From positions 1-64,000 of the forward strand of contig NZ_JAUSTU010000010.1 of NCBI RefSeq assembly GCF_030813005.1: DNA of 64,000 nt, read 5' to 3'. This document shows, piece after piece, positions 42,665 through 52,152 of the stretch. The notes under the pieces were generated by a model that worked only from the letters and a program-made list of their open reading frames with translations, was not told the DNA's origin and ran no database searches. Each line of letters starts with the position of its first letter. Positions within the stretch are counted from its first letter, which is position 1. The stretch is from Robertmurraya andreesenii. GTDB lineage: Bacteria; Bacillota; Bacilli; Bacillales; Cytobacillaceae. Both the position numbers and the translations under genes were made by a program.

Positions 42665-43593
42665 TAGTAAACTGTTTCTTTAAAGAAGAACCCAGTATCC
42701 AGCTGACGATTGGCTGGTTGAATTTTTTCAATTTCCTGCAATAATTCATCTTTTTCATCTTCATAGCGATCTGGATCTGTTACACATAAATCAATCGCTT
42801 TTCGATAGAGCTTTGTAACCGTCTCAATATATTCAGGTGATTTAAGAATCCCATCAATCTTAAAGCAATCGATCCCCGCCTCTAGAAAATCCTGCAGCTC
42901 GTCTATCATACAAATATCATTCGGGCTCATGATATGAGTCCCATTGGAATCTTCAAAGATTGGATACTTATTGTTTCGCTCCTTATCATGGAGAAACATA
43001 TTTTTATTCTGTTTGCGATTCTCCACCTCTAGTACCTTGCCTTGATATTCAAAATAATTTCCTAGAAGCGAGCGCTTGGATTGGAACATGGCCGACATCC
43101 CGTGTACTTGGATTTCAATTTCCACTTCAGCGTGCTCTTTGATCTCAACAACCGCATCCATGCTAATCTCTCTAGCCAACACGGCACGCTTAGCGCCTTT
43201 TCTACCCCAATAGTTACAATGATACCAGTTAGTTGCCGTCGTTTCTGTGCTCCAGTGCAGCTTGAGATCAGGTACGACCTCCTTCGCAATCATTAATACG
43301 GCAGGATCACCAAAAATAACGGCATCTGCATTGACCTCCTGAACAAACTTTAAGTAATCATAAAGTTCTTCGATCTTTTCATTATGAAAAATCGCATTCA
43401 CTGCCACATAGACCTTTCTGCCTTTGGAATGGGCAAGCCCGATTGCCTCTCTTACCTCATCTCTCGAAAATTCCCCTGCAAGTCTTAATCCATAACGTTC
43501 TTCTCCAACCACAAATGCATCTGCACCTGCATTGCATAAAGGAATAATATCTTCAACCTTTGTAGGTGTTACTAACAATTCTGGTTTATTCAC
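42664..43593 (-). CDS. yrrN: Peptidase U32-family tRNA hydroxylation protein TrhP1 (YrrN)
   Basis: A 309-residue U32-family protein, shorter than YrrO and lacking the Cys-rich segment. It starts NKPELLVTPTKVEDI and holds HWSTETTATNW in place of the YrrO signature. In B. subtilis this protein partners YrrO for ho5U34 formation. I place the start at the GTG after GAGGTGACAAAT; the GTG three codons earlier overlaps that ribosome site and the trmR stop. The 3' end abuts palindrome copy C. Confidence 0.9.
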   Translation of the reverse strand: MNKPELLVTPTKVEDIIPLCNAGADAFVVGEERYGLRLAGEFSRDEVREAIGLAHSKGRKVYVAVNAIFHNEKIEELYDYLKFVQEVNADAVIFGDPAVLMIAKEVVPDLKLHWSTETTATNWYHCNYWGRKGAKRAVLAREISMDAVVEIKEHAEVEIEIQVHGMSAMFQSKRSLLGNYFEYQGKVLEVENRKQNKNMFLHDKERNNKYPIFEDSNGTHIMSPNDICMIDELQDFLEAGIDCFKIDGILKSPEYIETVTKLYRKAIDLCVTDPDRYEDEKDELLQEIEKIQPANRQLDTGFFFKETVY

Positions 43594-43598
43594 ATTTG

Positions 43599-44243
43599 TC
43601 ACCTCTTTTTACTTATTGCCACTCCATCTCCAACAGGTAAAATCACTGTTTGATAATCGGGATGACCCATCAACCAGTGATTATATTCATCAATCTTCCT
43701 TACGAGACTCCTGATGCGTCTGTTGTCAATTTCAGGCTCACACACAAGCCCTTTAAATAATACATTATCTGTGATAATGAGACCATGATCTGATAGGTAC
43801 TTAGAATAAATCTCAAAAAAGCGTTTATATTGTCCTTTGGCTGCATCAATAAAAATTGCATCAAATGGAGCAAAGCCCTCCACTAAATCAACTACCTCAA
43901 GGGCATCCCCTTTAATAAGGTGGATTTGGGTCGACTTATCAGCTATTTGAATATATTTTTCTGCTGTTGTATACCGCTCGACATCTCTTTCAATCGTAAC
44001 GATCTGACAATTCGGTAATGCATCAGCCATTCTTAAGGCAGAATAGCCAATGGCCGTTCCAACCTCTAGAATCGATTTCGGGTCTTGAATGCGCAGGATT
44101 TGGAGCATGGCCTCTATCCCGGTTTTTTCCATAATAGGAACATTATTTTCAGTTGCATCCATTTCCATACGCCTGAAGAGCTCCGACCTCGCTGGAATCA
44201 ACCTTTCAATATAGTCCTCTATACCGCCGTTCATTTCGTTCAC
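43599..44243 (-). CDS. trmR: tRNA wobble uridine 5-O-methyltransferase TrmR
   Basis: A 214-residue O-methyltransferase of the catechol-OMT fold (YrrM). It methylates ho5U34 to mo5U34. The SAM motif is ILEVGTAIGYSALRMA, and the metal/catalytic Asp lies in DAIFIDAAKGQYKRF with TDNVLFKG downstream. The hydroxylation genes yrrN and yrrO follow directly, so hydroxylation and methylation of the wobble base are encoded together. Confidence 0.94.
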   Translation of the reverse strand: MNEMNGGIEDYIERLIPARSELFRRMEMDATENNVPIMEKTGIEAMLQILRIQDPKSILEVGTAIGYSALRMADALPNCQIVTIERDVERYTTAEKYIQIADKSTQIHLIKGDALEVVDLVEGFAPFDAIFIDAAKGQYKRFFEIYSKYLSDHGLIITDNVLFKGLVCEPEIDNRRIRSLVRKIDEYNHWLMGHPDYQTVILPVGDGVAISKKR

Positions 44244-44337
44244 CTCATGATTTATTTCAAAAAGGTGTTCACCAATTTGACTATTTTAGCACAAAAAATC
44301 GGGGAGTGCGAATTAAAATCATTCCCCGAATTAACAA

Positions 44338-45468
44338 TTATTGGATGTGCTCCGCTTTCTTTTGATTATGCTCCTCTAATGTTTTCGAAAAGAGCACCTC
44401 TCCAGATGACGTGGCAAGGAAATACATGTAATTTGTTTCAGCTGGATGCAGGGCAGCTTCAATGGACGAGATGCCTGCATTAGCAATTGGTCCTGGAGTT
44501 AATCCTTTATTTTTGTAAGTATTGTACGGATCGTTAATCTCCAAATCCTTGTATAAAACCTTCTCCTTATGCTTTCCTTGCGCATAAAGAACGGTTGGAT
44601 CTGTTTGCAAAGGCATTCCAGCATCGATACGGTTATAAAATACACTGGCAATTTGGTCTCTTTGCACCTGCTCAGTTGCCTCTTCCTCAATCAATGAAGC
44701 CATCGTCAGAAGCTTATGCGCAGTAAACTCCCTCTCCACCATCGGACCCGAATATTCCTCGATGACTTTCTCCGTCTTATCGAGCATAACTGACACGATT
44801 TCTTCTATGGATGGATTCTCCTTATAAAATGGATAGGTTGCCGGGAATAAATACCCCTCAAGTGGAAACTTTATCTCAGGATTTAGGATTTCATCCGTTA
44901 ACAGATTTGGGTATTTCTCAATAAGCTGCTGGATGAATTCCTTATTATTTAATTGGGTTAAGACCTCATTCGCATTATGTTTGGTTTTTTCAGCAATAAT
45001 TGTAGCGATTTCTTTTAATTGCTTTCCTTCTGGAATGGTAATCTTAAAGACAACCTCCTCCATGATTTTCCCTGTTTTGAGACTCTCAATAATTTCAGGG
45101 AATGTCATAGCAGGGGTCAAGGCATATTCACCAGCCATAAATCCAGATTCATTCCTGAGCTTAACATAATATTTAAAAACCTTCGCATTTTTAATAATCC
45201 CGTTATCCTCCAAAATTTGCGCAATCCCTGAAACGGAAGATCCAATAGGAATTTCTATCTTTTTTTCTGTTTTGTTTTTAGGATCAACAGGCTTTAAAGC
45301 ACTGTTTATATAGAAATATCCACCTGCGATTGTACCACCAAGAACCAGTAGTAAAATAAGCGAAGCAATCAAAACAATTTTGCGAACAATTTTCGCTTCT
45401 GCCTGTCGCTCCATCATTTTCTCACGCATGTATTCCTTTTTGGAATGTTTATCCTCCTGCGACATCAT
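44338..45468 (-). CDS. mltG: Endolytic murein transglycosylase MltG
   Basis: A 376-residue YceG-family enzyme that cleaves nascent glycan strands and sets their length. A cytoplasmic basic region precedes one membrane segment (about 28-50). A LysM-like subdomain follows (about 60-130), then the catalytic domain with the Glu of LTMASLIEEEA and the QTDPTVLYA motif. It lies between yrzB and trmR, as in B. subtilis (yrrL). Confidence 0.96.
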   Translation of the reverse strand: MMSQEDKHSKKEYMREKMMERQAEAKIVRKIVLIASLILLLVLGGTIAGGYFYINSALKPVDPKNKTEKKIEIPIGSSVSGIAQILEDNGIIKNAKVFKYYVKLRNESGFMAGEYALTPAMTFPEIIESLKTGKIMEEVVFKITIPEGKQLKEIATIIAEKTKHNANEVLTQLNNKEFIQQLIEKYPNLLTDEILNPEIKFPLEGYLFPATYPFYKENPSIEEIVSVMLDKTEKVIEEYSGPMVEREFTAHKLLTMASLIEEEATEQVQRDQIASVFYNRIDAGMPLQTDPTVLYAQGKHKEKVLYKDLEINDPYNTYKNKGLTPGPIANAGISSIEAALHPAETNYMYFLATSSGEVLFSKTLEEHNQKKAEHIQ

Positions 45469-45573
45469 ATTCCCCCGATCAACAAAAGTAGGGAATTTCC
45501 TACTTTGCTACATTCATCCTGACCATTATACTATATTTTCACATGAAAATCGCAAATTCTATCGAAAAAAGGA

Positions 45574-45603
45574 AAAGAGACTGACATCTGCCAGCCTCTT
45601 CTT
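45574..45603 (-). terminator. Terminator after yrzB
   Basis: On the minus strand GAGGCTG and CAGTCTC form a stem with one mismatch, followed by TTTTCCTTTTTT. Confidence 0.7.
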
Positions 45604-45609
45604 CGTTTT

Positions 45610-45897
45610 TTATTCGTCGTCCTCTTCCTCAAGGAATGTATTAAGCATTTCCTCAATTAAGTCCCATTCCTCATCCGTTTCAATTGGCTGCAGGTCCCCA
45701 TCCTTATTGTCTTCAGATGGAATGAAGGCAGATGCGTGGATTTCTATATCTTCGTCATCTGTATCATCCTCACCAATTGGATAGTAAAGCACGTAGGATT
45801 TTCCAAATTCCTCTGAATCAAATGTGAAAAGAATCTCACATAGCTGCTCATTTCCTTCTTCATCAATAACTGTAATATGGTTATCACCGTGATTCAT
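45610..45897 (-). CDS. yrzB: YrzB, DUF1292 protein
   Basis: A 95-residue, highly acidic protein (NHGDNHITVIDEEGNEQLCE... ending EEEDDE) of the DUF1292 family, conserved beside ruvX and ireB in Firmicutes. Its function is unknown. It is followed by a terminator, closing the ireB-ruvX-yrzB unit. Confidence 0.94.
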   Translation of the reverse strand: MNHGDNHITVIDEEGNEQLCEILFTFDSEEFGKSYVLYYPIGEDDTDDEDIEIHASAFIPSEDNKDGDLQPIETDEEWDLIEEMLNTFLEEEDDE

Positions 45898-45943
45898 TTC
45901 TTCACCTCATAGTATTTGACTACTTTCATAAGTGAAAGAGTCT

Positions 45944-46360
45944 TTATTTTTGACTATCCAAATAGCCTTGCAAAATCATGACTGCTGCCATTTTATCGAT
46001 TACTTTCTTTCTTTTTTTTCGGCTCATATCCGCTTCAAGAAGGACTCTCTCGGCAGCCATCGTCGTCAAACGCTCATCCCAATAGATCACCGGCAACCCG
46101 AATTTCCTCTCTAGTTCACGTCCATAAAATTGGCTTGCCTCTCCTCTTGGTCCAATGGTGCCGTTCATATTCTTGGGTAATCCAACCACTACCTTGTCAA
46201 CATCGTATTGCCTAATTATCTCTCCAATTTGCTCAAAACCATATTTCTTTTCATCTTCATTGATATGAATGGTATTTAAGCCCTGGGCAGTCCATCCCAG
46301 TTCATCACTTAGAGCGACCCCAACTGTCTTCGAGCCGACATCAAGTCCCATTATTCTCAT
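45944..46360 (-). CDS. ruvX: RuvX/YqgF, RNase H-fold nuclease
   Basis: A 138-residue RNase H-like protein starting MRIMGLDVGSKTVGVALSD, with DERLTTMAAERVL and a C-terminal DKMAAVMILQGYLD. The acidic residues of these motifs form the metal site. Members resolve Holliday-type junctions in vitro or process the 3' end of 16S rRNA; which role applies here is not decided by the sequence. It lies 3 bases after ireB. Confidence 0.95.
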   Translation of the reverse strand: MRIMGLDVGSKTVGVALSDELGWTAQGLNTIHINEDEKKYGFEQIGEIIRQYDVDKVVVGLPKNMNGTIGPRGEASQFYGRELERKFGLPVIYWDERLTTMAAERVLLEADMSRKKRKKVIDKMAAVMILQGYLDSQK

Positions 46361-46363
46361 ACA

Positions 46364-46633
46364 TTAAGAGCCCTCTCGCCTTTGTTTTAAATAGGATTTT
46401 ACTAGTTCCTCAATGATTTCATCTCGCTCAAGCTTGCGGATAATATTTCTTGCATCCCGATGACGCGGTATATAAGCAGGATCACCAGAAAGTAGGTAAC
46501 CAACAATTTGATTTATTGGGTTGTACCCTTTTTCTTGAAGAGCCTCATACACCTCAAAAAGAACTTCATTCACATCATGTTCAAAAGGCTCTTCCGGAAA
46601 ACTAAATCTCATTGTTTTATCAAATGAGCTCAT
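46364..46633 (-). CDS. yrzL: IreB family regulatory phosphoprotein (YrzL)
   Basis: An 89-residue protein starting MSSFDKTMRFSFPEEP, matching the IreB family. In enterococci IreB is a substrate of a PASTA-type Ser/Thr kinase and affects cephalosporin resistance. Thr7 of the DKTMRF motif corresponds to the known phosphorylated region. The ATG after GAGGTGCAAATC was chosen over a GTG within that site. It follows alaS, as in most Firmicutes. Confidence 0.94.
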   Translation of the reverse strand: MSSFDKTMRFSFPEEPFEHDVNEVLFEVYEALQEKGYNPINQIVGYLLSGDPAYIPRHRDARNIIRKLERDEIIEELVKSYLKQRREGS

Positions 46634-46717
46634 GATTTGCACCTCGCTTCTTCATTCACACGCGAATCAAAAGTAAAAGGCTGTTAAAACTTGCCTCTTA
46701 GTTACCTACATTTTACA

Positions 46718-49366
46718 CTACTTTGTCCCAATATCAAACGATTTCACATATTCTTCGACATATCCAAGGGCCTCATCTAGCTTGTTCGGATCCTTACCAC
46801 CGGCTTGGGCCATGTCGGGACGTCCACCACCCCCACCACCGCAGCGAGTAGCTACTTCTTTAACGAGTTTTCCAGCATGGTAGCCTTTATCAATCAAATC
46901 CTTTGTCACAGCCGCAATAATGTTCACTTTGTCATCATGCACACTGCCGAGAACAAGGATTGCTGAGCCAAGCTTTTGCTTTAGATCATCCGCCATATTT
47001 CGTAGATTGCTCATGTCAACGCCTTGAATCTTGGCTGATAAGACATTGACACCTGCTATATTTTTAGCATTTTCGATTAAGCTCCCCGCTTCAATATTGC
47101 CCAATTTTGCGGCAAGAGATTCATTTTCGCGCTGCAATTGTTTGATTTCCGCTTGAAGGAGGTCTACACGGTTCGCTACTTCCTTCGGACTGGTTTTAAG
47201 CTTTGAAGCTGCTTCTTTCAATATGCCAATTTGTTCATTCATTTGTAGGTAAGCCGCTTCCCCTGTCACCGCTTCAATACGGCGGGTACCCGCTCCAATA
47301 CCACTTTCAGACACGATTTTAAAGAGGCCAATTACCGATGTATTAGGTACATGGCAGCCCCCGCAAAGCTCCAGGCTATAATCTCCAACCTGAACAACAC
47401 GAACGATTTTACCATATTTTTCACCAAAAAGAGCCATGGCACCCATCGACTTTGCTTCGTCAATATCCTTAAAGTCAATATTAACGGCTAGGCCACGCCA
47501 TATTTTCTCATTGACAATCGCTTCAATTTGCTCCAGCTCTTCAGCTTTCACTTGACCAAAATGGGAGAAGTCAAAGCGAAGGCGGTCGCCCTCTACCAGT
47601 GACCCAGCTTGGTTAACATGGCTTCCAAGCACATCCTTCAGGGCTTGGTGCAATAGGTGTGTCGCAGTATGATTTTTAATGATACGGCTGCGATTTTGTT
47701 CATCAATCGTTGCTACCACTTGAACATCCTTCTTAAGCGTTCCTTCTACTACAATCGCACGGTGCAGGTTCTGACCATTTGGTGCTTTTTGAACGTCCTT
47801 GATCTCTACCTTCACACCATCTGCTTCTAATGTACCCTGATCGGCAATTTGTCCTCCGCTTTCTGCATAAAAAGGCGTTTCATCTAAGATAAGCTGTACC
47901 TCATCACCGGTATGTGCTTCTTCCGCATATTGGCCATTTTTTACAATGGCAAGGACGATTGATGTCGTTTGCAGCTTATCATAACCGACAAACTTGCTTT
48001 CTACTTTAATTTCTCCAAGGACCCCGCCTTGTACCTGCATGGAATCGACATCCTGTCTTGCCGCTCTAGCTCTTTCCCTCTGAGCTTCCATTTCCTTTTC
48101 AAAGCCCTCATGGTCTACCTTAAGTCCTTCTTCCTCTGCGTATTCCTCAGTTAATTCCACAGGGAAGCCGTAAGTGTCGTAAAGACGGAAGATATCCTTC
48201 CCTTGAATCGTGTCGCTGCCCGCTTCTTTCTCCTTCTTGATAACAGAAGCGAGAATATTTAAGCCTTCATGAAGTGTTTCATGGAAGCGCTCCTCTTCAT
48301 TCTTTATAACCTTTTCGATAAAATCTGCTTTATCTTTTACCTCTGGATAGAAATCATGCATAATTTCTCCAACAACTGGTACGAGCTCATACATAAATGG
48401 ACGATTAATGTTAATTTGCTTTGCGTAGCGAACAGCACGACGGAGCAAACGACGGAGCACATAGCCACGACCTTCATTGGAAGGAAGAGCTCCATCTCCA
48501 ACCGCAAAAGCAACGGTACGAATATGGTCGGCAATGACCTTGAAGGCTACATCGGTTTCTGTGCTGCTGCCATATTTGACGCCGGATATTTCTTCGGTCG
48601 CACGAATGATCGGCATAAACAGGTCCGTATCAAAGTTTGTCGGCACATCCTGCAGGACAGAGGCCATCCGTTCTAAGCCCATTCCGGTATCAATATTTTT
48701 CTTTGGCAGCGGAGTATAGGTGCCGTCTGGATTATGGTTGAATTCAGAAAACACAAGATTCCATACTTCTAAATAGCGATCATTTTCTCCCCCTGGATAG
48801 AGCTCAGGGTCCTCAGGATCGTTGCCATATTTTTCACCACGGTCGTAGAAAATTTCTGTATTTGGTCCACTTGGTCCCTCACCAATATCCCAGAAGTTGC
48901 CTTCAAGGCGAATAATTCGTTCTTCAGGAATACCAATTTTTTTGCTCCAAAGCTCAAACGCTTCTTCATCCTCGGGATGAATCGTAACGGATAAGCGCTC
49001 CGGATCAAATCCAATCCATTTCTCATCAGTTAGGAATTCCCAAGCCCATTCAATCGCTTCTTCCTTGAAATATTCACCGATGGAAAAGTTCCCGAGCATT
49101 TCAAAAAAAGTATGGTGCCGGGCTGTTTTTCCAACGTTCTCAATATCATTTGTACGGATGGATTTTTGCGCATTCGTGATACGTGGATTATCTGGAATCA
49201 CACGTCCATCAAAGTATTTTTTGAGCGTTGCCACCCCAGAGTTGATCCATAATAGGGAAGGGTCATCATGGGGAACAAGGGACGCACTTGGCTCAATCGA
49301 ATGTCCTTTTCCCTTAAAAAACTCAAGATATTTGCGGCGAATCTCAGATCCAGTCAGTTTTTTCAT
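46718..49366 (-). CDS. alaS: Alanyl-tRNA synthetase
   Basis: An 882-residue class II synthetase. The N-terminal catalytic core begins MKKLTGSEIRRKYLEFF. The editing domain has the zinc-binding HTATH and CGGCH motifs, which remove mischarged serine and glycine. A C-Ala domain ends near CGGGGGGRPDMAQAGG. The ATG follows AAGGAGGAAAAAAGC; a longer reading would translate the T-box. It is regulated by the T-box leader. Confidence 0.98.
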   Translation of the reverse strand: MKKLTGSEIRRKYLEFFKGKGHSIEPSASLVPHDDPSLLWINSGVATLKKYFDGRVIPDNPRITNAQKSIRTNDIENVGKTARHHTFFEMLGNFSIGEYFKEEAIEWAWEFLTDEKWIGFDPERLSVTIHPEDEEAFELWSKKIGIPEERIIRLEGNFWDIGEGPSGPNTEIFYDRGEKYGNDPEDPELYPGGENDRYLEVWNLVFSEFNHNPDGTYTPLPKKNIDTGMGLERMASVLQDVPTNFDTDLFMPIIRATEEISGVKYGSSTETDVAFKVIADHIRTVAFAVGDGALPSNEGRGYVLRRLLRRAVRYAKQININRPFMYELVPVVGEIMHDFYPEVKDKADFIEKVIKNEEERFHETLHEGLNILASVIKKEKEAGSDTIQGKDIFRLYDTYGFPVELTEEYAEEEGLKVDHEGFEKEMEAQRERARAARQDVDSMQVQGGVLGEIKVESKFVGYDKLQTTSIVLAIVKNGQYAEEAHTGDEVQLILDETPFYAESGGQIADQGTLEADGVKVEIKDVQKAPNGQNLHRAIVVEGTLKKDVQVVATIDEQNRSRIIKNHTATHLLHQALKDVLGSHVNQAGSLVEGDRLRFDFSHFGQVKAEELEQIEAIVNEKIWRGLAVNIDFKDIDEAKSMGAMALFGEKYGKIVRVVQVGDYSLELCGGCHVPNTSVIGLFKIVSESGIGAGTRRIEAVTGEAAYLQMNEQIGILKEAASKLKTSPKEVANRVDLLQAEIKQLQRENESLAAKLGNIEAGSLIENAKNIAGVNVLSAKIQGVDMSNLRNMADDLKQKLGSAILVLGSVHDDKVNIIAAVTKDLIDKGYHAGKLVKEVATRCGGGGGGRPDMAQAGGKDPNKLDEALGYVEEYVKSFDIGTK

Positions 49367-49399
49367 TGCTTTTTTCCTCCTTAATACTTTATTAAAAAA

Positions 49400-49612
49400 C
49401 AAAAAAGCCCCATCCCCATACAGGGACGAGACTTGTCTCGCGGTACCACCCTGATTACGAATGAAAGGCTCATTCATCTCTCAAGACCTTTAACGCAAGG
49501 TTTACGGCAGGGATTAGCTGCATTCAGGAATAGCTTTCTGTTACCCTTCATCTAGAATTTCTTTCAGCCACGGAAATTCCTCTCTTTAAATGGTCTGTAA
49601 CATACTTCATCC
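49400..49612 (-). promoter_or_regulatory. T-box leader of alaS
   Basis: On the minus strand the T-box AGGGTGGTACCGCG (49439-49452) is followed by a terminator stem (ending ATGGGGCTTTTTT) and the alaS ribosome site. Stem I lies upstream, with a candidate alanine specifier in TGCAGCT (49516-49522). Uncharged tRNA(Ala) binding would favour the antiterminator. The exact upstream boundary is approximate. Confidence 0.93.
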
Positions 49613-49677
49613 TTCAACATGTTTCAAATATACATTTTCCTATATAGTCGAATTATAGCGATTTAAAATTAGGTTTG

Positions 49678-50766
49678 TCAATGCTCTGAGACTCCATCCT
49701 TCATCTGTCTTGAACGAATCAAATGATTGCGGGCATGTAGGATGCTCACCTTGACAATGGCAAGGATGGGTACAGCGACGATCAAGCCAAATACGCCTCC
49801 CATCTCTCCACCTGCTAAAAGAGCGAGCATGATCATCAATGGATGCATGTGTAGACTTTTTCCCACAATTAAAGGAGATAAAATATTCCCCTCTGCAAAC
49901 TGCAAAACTAAAATGATGACGATTGACGTGATCACCATCTTGATAGAGATGGTAATCGCAATAATCACCGTAGGAAAGAGGGCAATGATTGGCCCAAAAT
50001 ACGGGATGATATTGGTGGCCCCAACGATGAATCCAAGAAGCAGTGGATACTTCATATCAAATAACCAGAAAAGAAGTGCGGCAATCGAGCCGAGAGCAGC
50101 TCCAACAAGTAGCTGACCGCGAATATATCCTCCGAGGGATTTATCCACATCCCGTAAAAACTGGATGCCACCCGACCTCCATTTTCTTGGTGTCAAATAC
50201 CAGATTGCCCTTTTGATTGAGTCAATATCCTTCAGCATGTAGAAAGTGATGAATGGGATAAGAGCAATGATAAGAATAGAATTCAGAATACCCAGAAGGA
50301 AATCGACCACCTTCGTTAAAAACTGGTTTAACGCTTCCTCTGCTGCATCAATACCCTCGTCTATTTTCTCTTGAAATCCCTCAGGCCATGCGGACGTATG
50401 CTCCTGAATGGTTGTCACCCAAACTCGATATTGACTTGTGAAATGTGGAGCATTTTCTACCAAATCTCTCAGTTGCATAATAAAGGCGGGGATCCCTTTA
50501 TATAGCGCAAAGCCAACTCCCCCGAAAAAGAGTAGGTAAATGATTAAAATAGCCGCCCATCTCGGGAGAAAATTCTCATGTAATTTTTCAACGATGGGAT
50601 GAAGCAAATAAGTGATAAATCCTGAAATGATAAAGGGAGATAAGACGATTAGAATGGTTTGAAGGAGCGGAAGCCATATGGGCTTGAGCTTTAGGAAAAC
50701 ATAAATGACGATAAAGACCAAAAGAAGAAATCCAAATCGATAATACCATTTTAGACGAATATCCAT
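49678..50766 (-). CDS. yrrI: AI-2E family transporter (YrrI)
   Basis: A 362-residue membrane protein with about eight hydrophobic segments, of the AI-2E/PerM family. Conserved elements include GxxRGQLLVGAALGSIAALLFW and the C-terminal GGxxGGVFGLIVAVPILAI-type region. Some members move autoinducer-2, others act as Na+/H+ antiporters; the substrate here is unknown. It lies upstream of the alaS T-box, and a 52-bp repeat array is behind its start. Confidence 0.88.
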   Translation of the reverse strand: MDIRLKWYYRFGFLLLVFIVIYVFLKLKPIWLPLLQTILIVLSPFIISGFITYLLHPIVEKLHENFLPRWAAILIIYLLFFGGVGFALYKGIPAFIMQLRDLVENAPHFTSQYRVWVTTIQEHTSAWPEGFQEKIDEGIDAAEEALNQFLTKVVDFLLGILNSILIIALIPFITFYMLKDIDSIKRAIWYLTPRKWRSGGIQFLRDVDKSLGGYIRGQLLVGAALGSIAALLFWLFDMKYPLLLGFIVGATNIIPYFGPIIALFPTVIIAITISIKMVITSIVIILVLQFAEGNILSPLIVGKSLHMHPLMIMLALLAGGEMGGVFGLIVAVPILAIVKVSILHARNHLIRSRQMKDGVSEH

Positions 50767-50819
50767 ACCCGACCTCCAAATAGAAAAAGCACAAGTGTCT
50801 TCGGAATTAATGGGTTAAG

Positions 50820-51119
50820 AGCTTTTTCTGGGACTCATACAGCCCAATTCCTTACCTCTCTGTCCAGATTCATCGTTTTTCAGGACTGAAATTGCTCATT
50901 TCCTTACTTTCGAGTCCCGATTCTTGCTTATTTGAGACTCGCATTACCTCTTTTCACCCTTTTCAGTCTCGAATAGCACCTTATCGGGACTCAATTTACC
51001 TATTTCCACCCATTTGAGTCTCGATTAGTACCTATTCGGGACCCAAATACCGCTTTCTCAGACGGTCGAGTCCCGATTTACGCTTATTTGCGACTCAATT
51101 TACCTATTTCCAACCAGTT
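50820..51119. repeat. Tandem array of 52-bp units, about 5.5 copies
   Basis: Unit starts at 50860, 50912, 50964, 51016 and 51068 are each exactly 52 bases apart, with a partial copy before them. Better-kept units read GAGTCYCGATT, then about 10 bases, CGGGACTCAATTTACC, and TATTTCCACCC. GAGTCCCG and CGGGACTC can pair within each unit. Copies are degenerate, with no long open frame conserved across units. It fills most of the roughly 450-base gap between yrrI and yrzQ. I see no promoter or gene I can support in it. Confidence 0.88.
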
Positions 51120-51190
51120 GTGTTTAGATTCAAATCTATTTTCAACTTCACGCTACTACAACTACTACAAAAACACAGATTGCACAGCAA

Positions 51191-51211
51191 ACCCCCTTTT
51201 TAAAAGGGGGT
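51191..51211 (-). terminator. Terminator after yrzQ
   Basis: ACCCCCTTTT and AAAAGGGGGT form a perfect 10-bp stem with a one-base centre; on the minus strand TTTGC follows. Confidence 0.65.
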
Positions 51212-51217
51212 CACAAA

Positions 51218-51352
51218 TTAGAAGAGCGCTTTGGAAATCTTATTTTGCATTTTTTTCATATTTCGACGAGACATCATATTATTTTTTTGGACCAAGTTGT
51301 ACGCAGCTATACCAGCTCCGATCGCTACGACAGATGTTAACATCTTTTTCAT
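51218..51352 (-). CDS. yrzQ: YrzQ-like small membrane protein
   Basis: A 44-residue protein starting MKKMLTSVVAIGAGIAAYNL, one hydrophobic segment, then a basic tail rich in Met, Asn and Lys. It resembles the YrzQ/DUF3918 family of tiny Bacillus proteins found near yrrI and yrrD. Function unknown. The ATG follows CGAGGTGAGACGCATT. It was missed by longer-ORF criteria but has a good ribosome site and terminator. Confidence 0.75.
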   Translation of the reverse strand: MKKMLTSVVAIGAGIAAYNLVQKNNMMSRRNMKKMQNKISKALF

Positions 51353-51390
51353 AATGCGTCTCACCTCGGGTTTATATTTTTACAAATTAT

Positions 51391-51582
51391 TTAAAGGATA
51401 TACCGGCGCTGCTCTTCATCAAAGAGATCATCTAAGGAACTTAAGGAACCATCCTCCTCAACTTGATGAGTGTTGATCATTCCCTGGGAGAGAGAAAGCT
51501 CGATGAAGCAATTCCAGCAATAGTATTGATTGATCCCAATCTTCCCGATATCTTTGCTTTGACAGTTAGGACAATTGAACAT
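51391..51582 (-). CDS. yrzR: YrzR-like zinc-ribbon small protein
   Basis: A 63-residue protein with a four-cysteine ribbon (FNCPNCQSKDIG and YYCWNCFIELS) at the N-terminus and an acidic C-terminus (SLSSLDDLFDEEQ). Zinc binding is likely. Its position between yrrD and yrrI fits B. subtilis yrzR. The function is unknown. It lies 23 bases after yrrD and is probably co-transcribed with it. Confidence 0.75.
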   Translation of the reverse strand: MFNCPNCQSKDIGKIGINQYYCWNCFIELSLSQGMINTHQVEEDGSLSSLDDLFDEEQRRYIL

Positions 51583-51605
51583 TGGAAAAGACCCCTTACC
51601 GTTTT

Positions 51606-52079
51606 TTAGTGATTTATACTAACGATGATGGCATCTTTCCCAATCGTTGGCGGTTCATTTGTTTTGATGATCCGTTTCCCCTCTGTGATGTCAGCAAAGA
51701 AGCCATCCGAACATTCATACCCTACAATTGTTCCCAGCTCCTCATGAAAATATACATCATTTAAGAGCCCAAGATGTTCTCCTTCGCTTGACAACAACGG
51801 CTTCCCAATCAGCTTCTCCTTCCCCTCAAACATTTGATACATATCGCTTTGTAGCGGCTTTGCAATGGATGCGGTTTCCAGCATCACTCCGTCGATTCCA
51901 AAAGCAGATACATCCTCTACACGAATAAATGAGCTTTTTTTCAGGATAGCTCCATTTCGGAGAATGAGCCCTTGCACCCTGCCACAATCAGACAAGCAAA
52001 GATCAAATACTTCACCCAATTTCTCACCTGTATCTTTCACATATACAGGGAGACCCTTCAGCAATGAAAATGTCCGCAA
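51606..52079 (-). CDS. yrrD: PRC-barrel domain protein YrrD
   Basis: A 157-residue protein with two PRC-barrel-like halves: MRTFSLLKGLPVYVKDTGEKLGEV at the start and GKPLLSSEGEHLGLLNDVYF from about residue 92. The PRC barrel is found in RNA-processing (RimM) and photosynthetic proteins; here the role is unknown. It lies upstream of yrzR and downstream of recD2, the B. subtilis order. Confidence 0.88.
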   Translation of the reverse strand: MRTFSLLKGLPVYVKDTGEKLGEVFDLCLSDCGRVQGLILRNGAILKKSSFIRVEDVSAFGIDGVMLETASIAKPLQSDMYQMFEGKEKLIGKPLLSSEGEHLGLLNDVYFHEELGTIVGYECSDGFFADITEGKRIIKTNEPPTIGKDAIIVSINH

Positions 52080-52152
52080 AGAGCGTTCCCACCTTTCCGA
52101 ACACCCTTAGTTTCTGCATAATACAAGGATTCATTAGAGAAAGGTTTACCAG

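Noticed and set aside
48269..48676. 135-codon plus-strand open frame inside alaS
   Set aside because: It is antisense to a well-conserved synthetase, and its codon pattern mirrors that gene.
50820..51119. Possible CRISPR array at the 52-bp repeats
   Set aside because: The whole unit is repeated, with no constant repeat alternating with unrelated spacers of fixed size, and no cas gene lies nearby.
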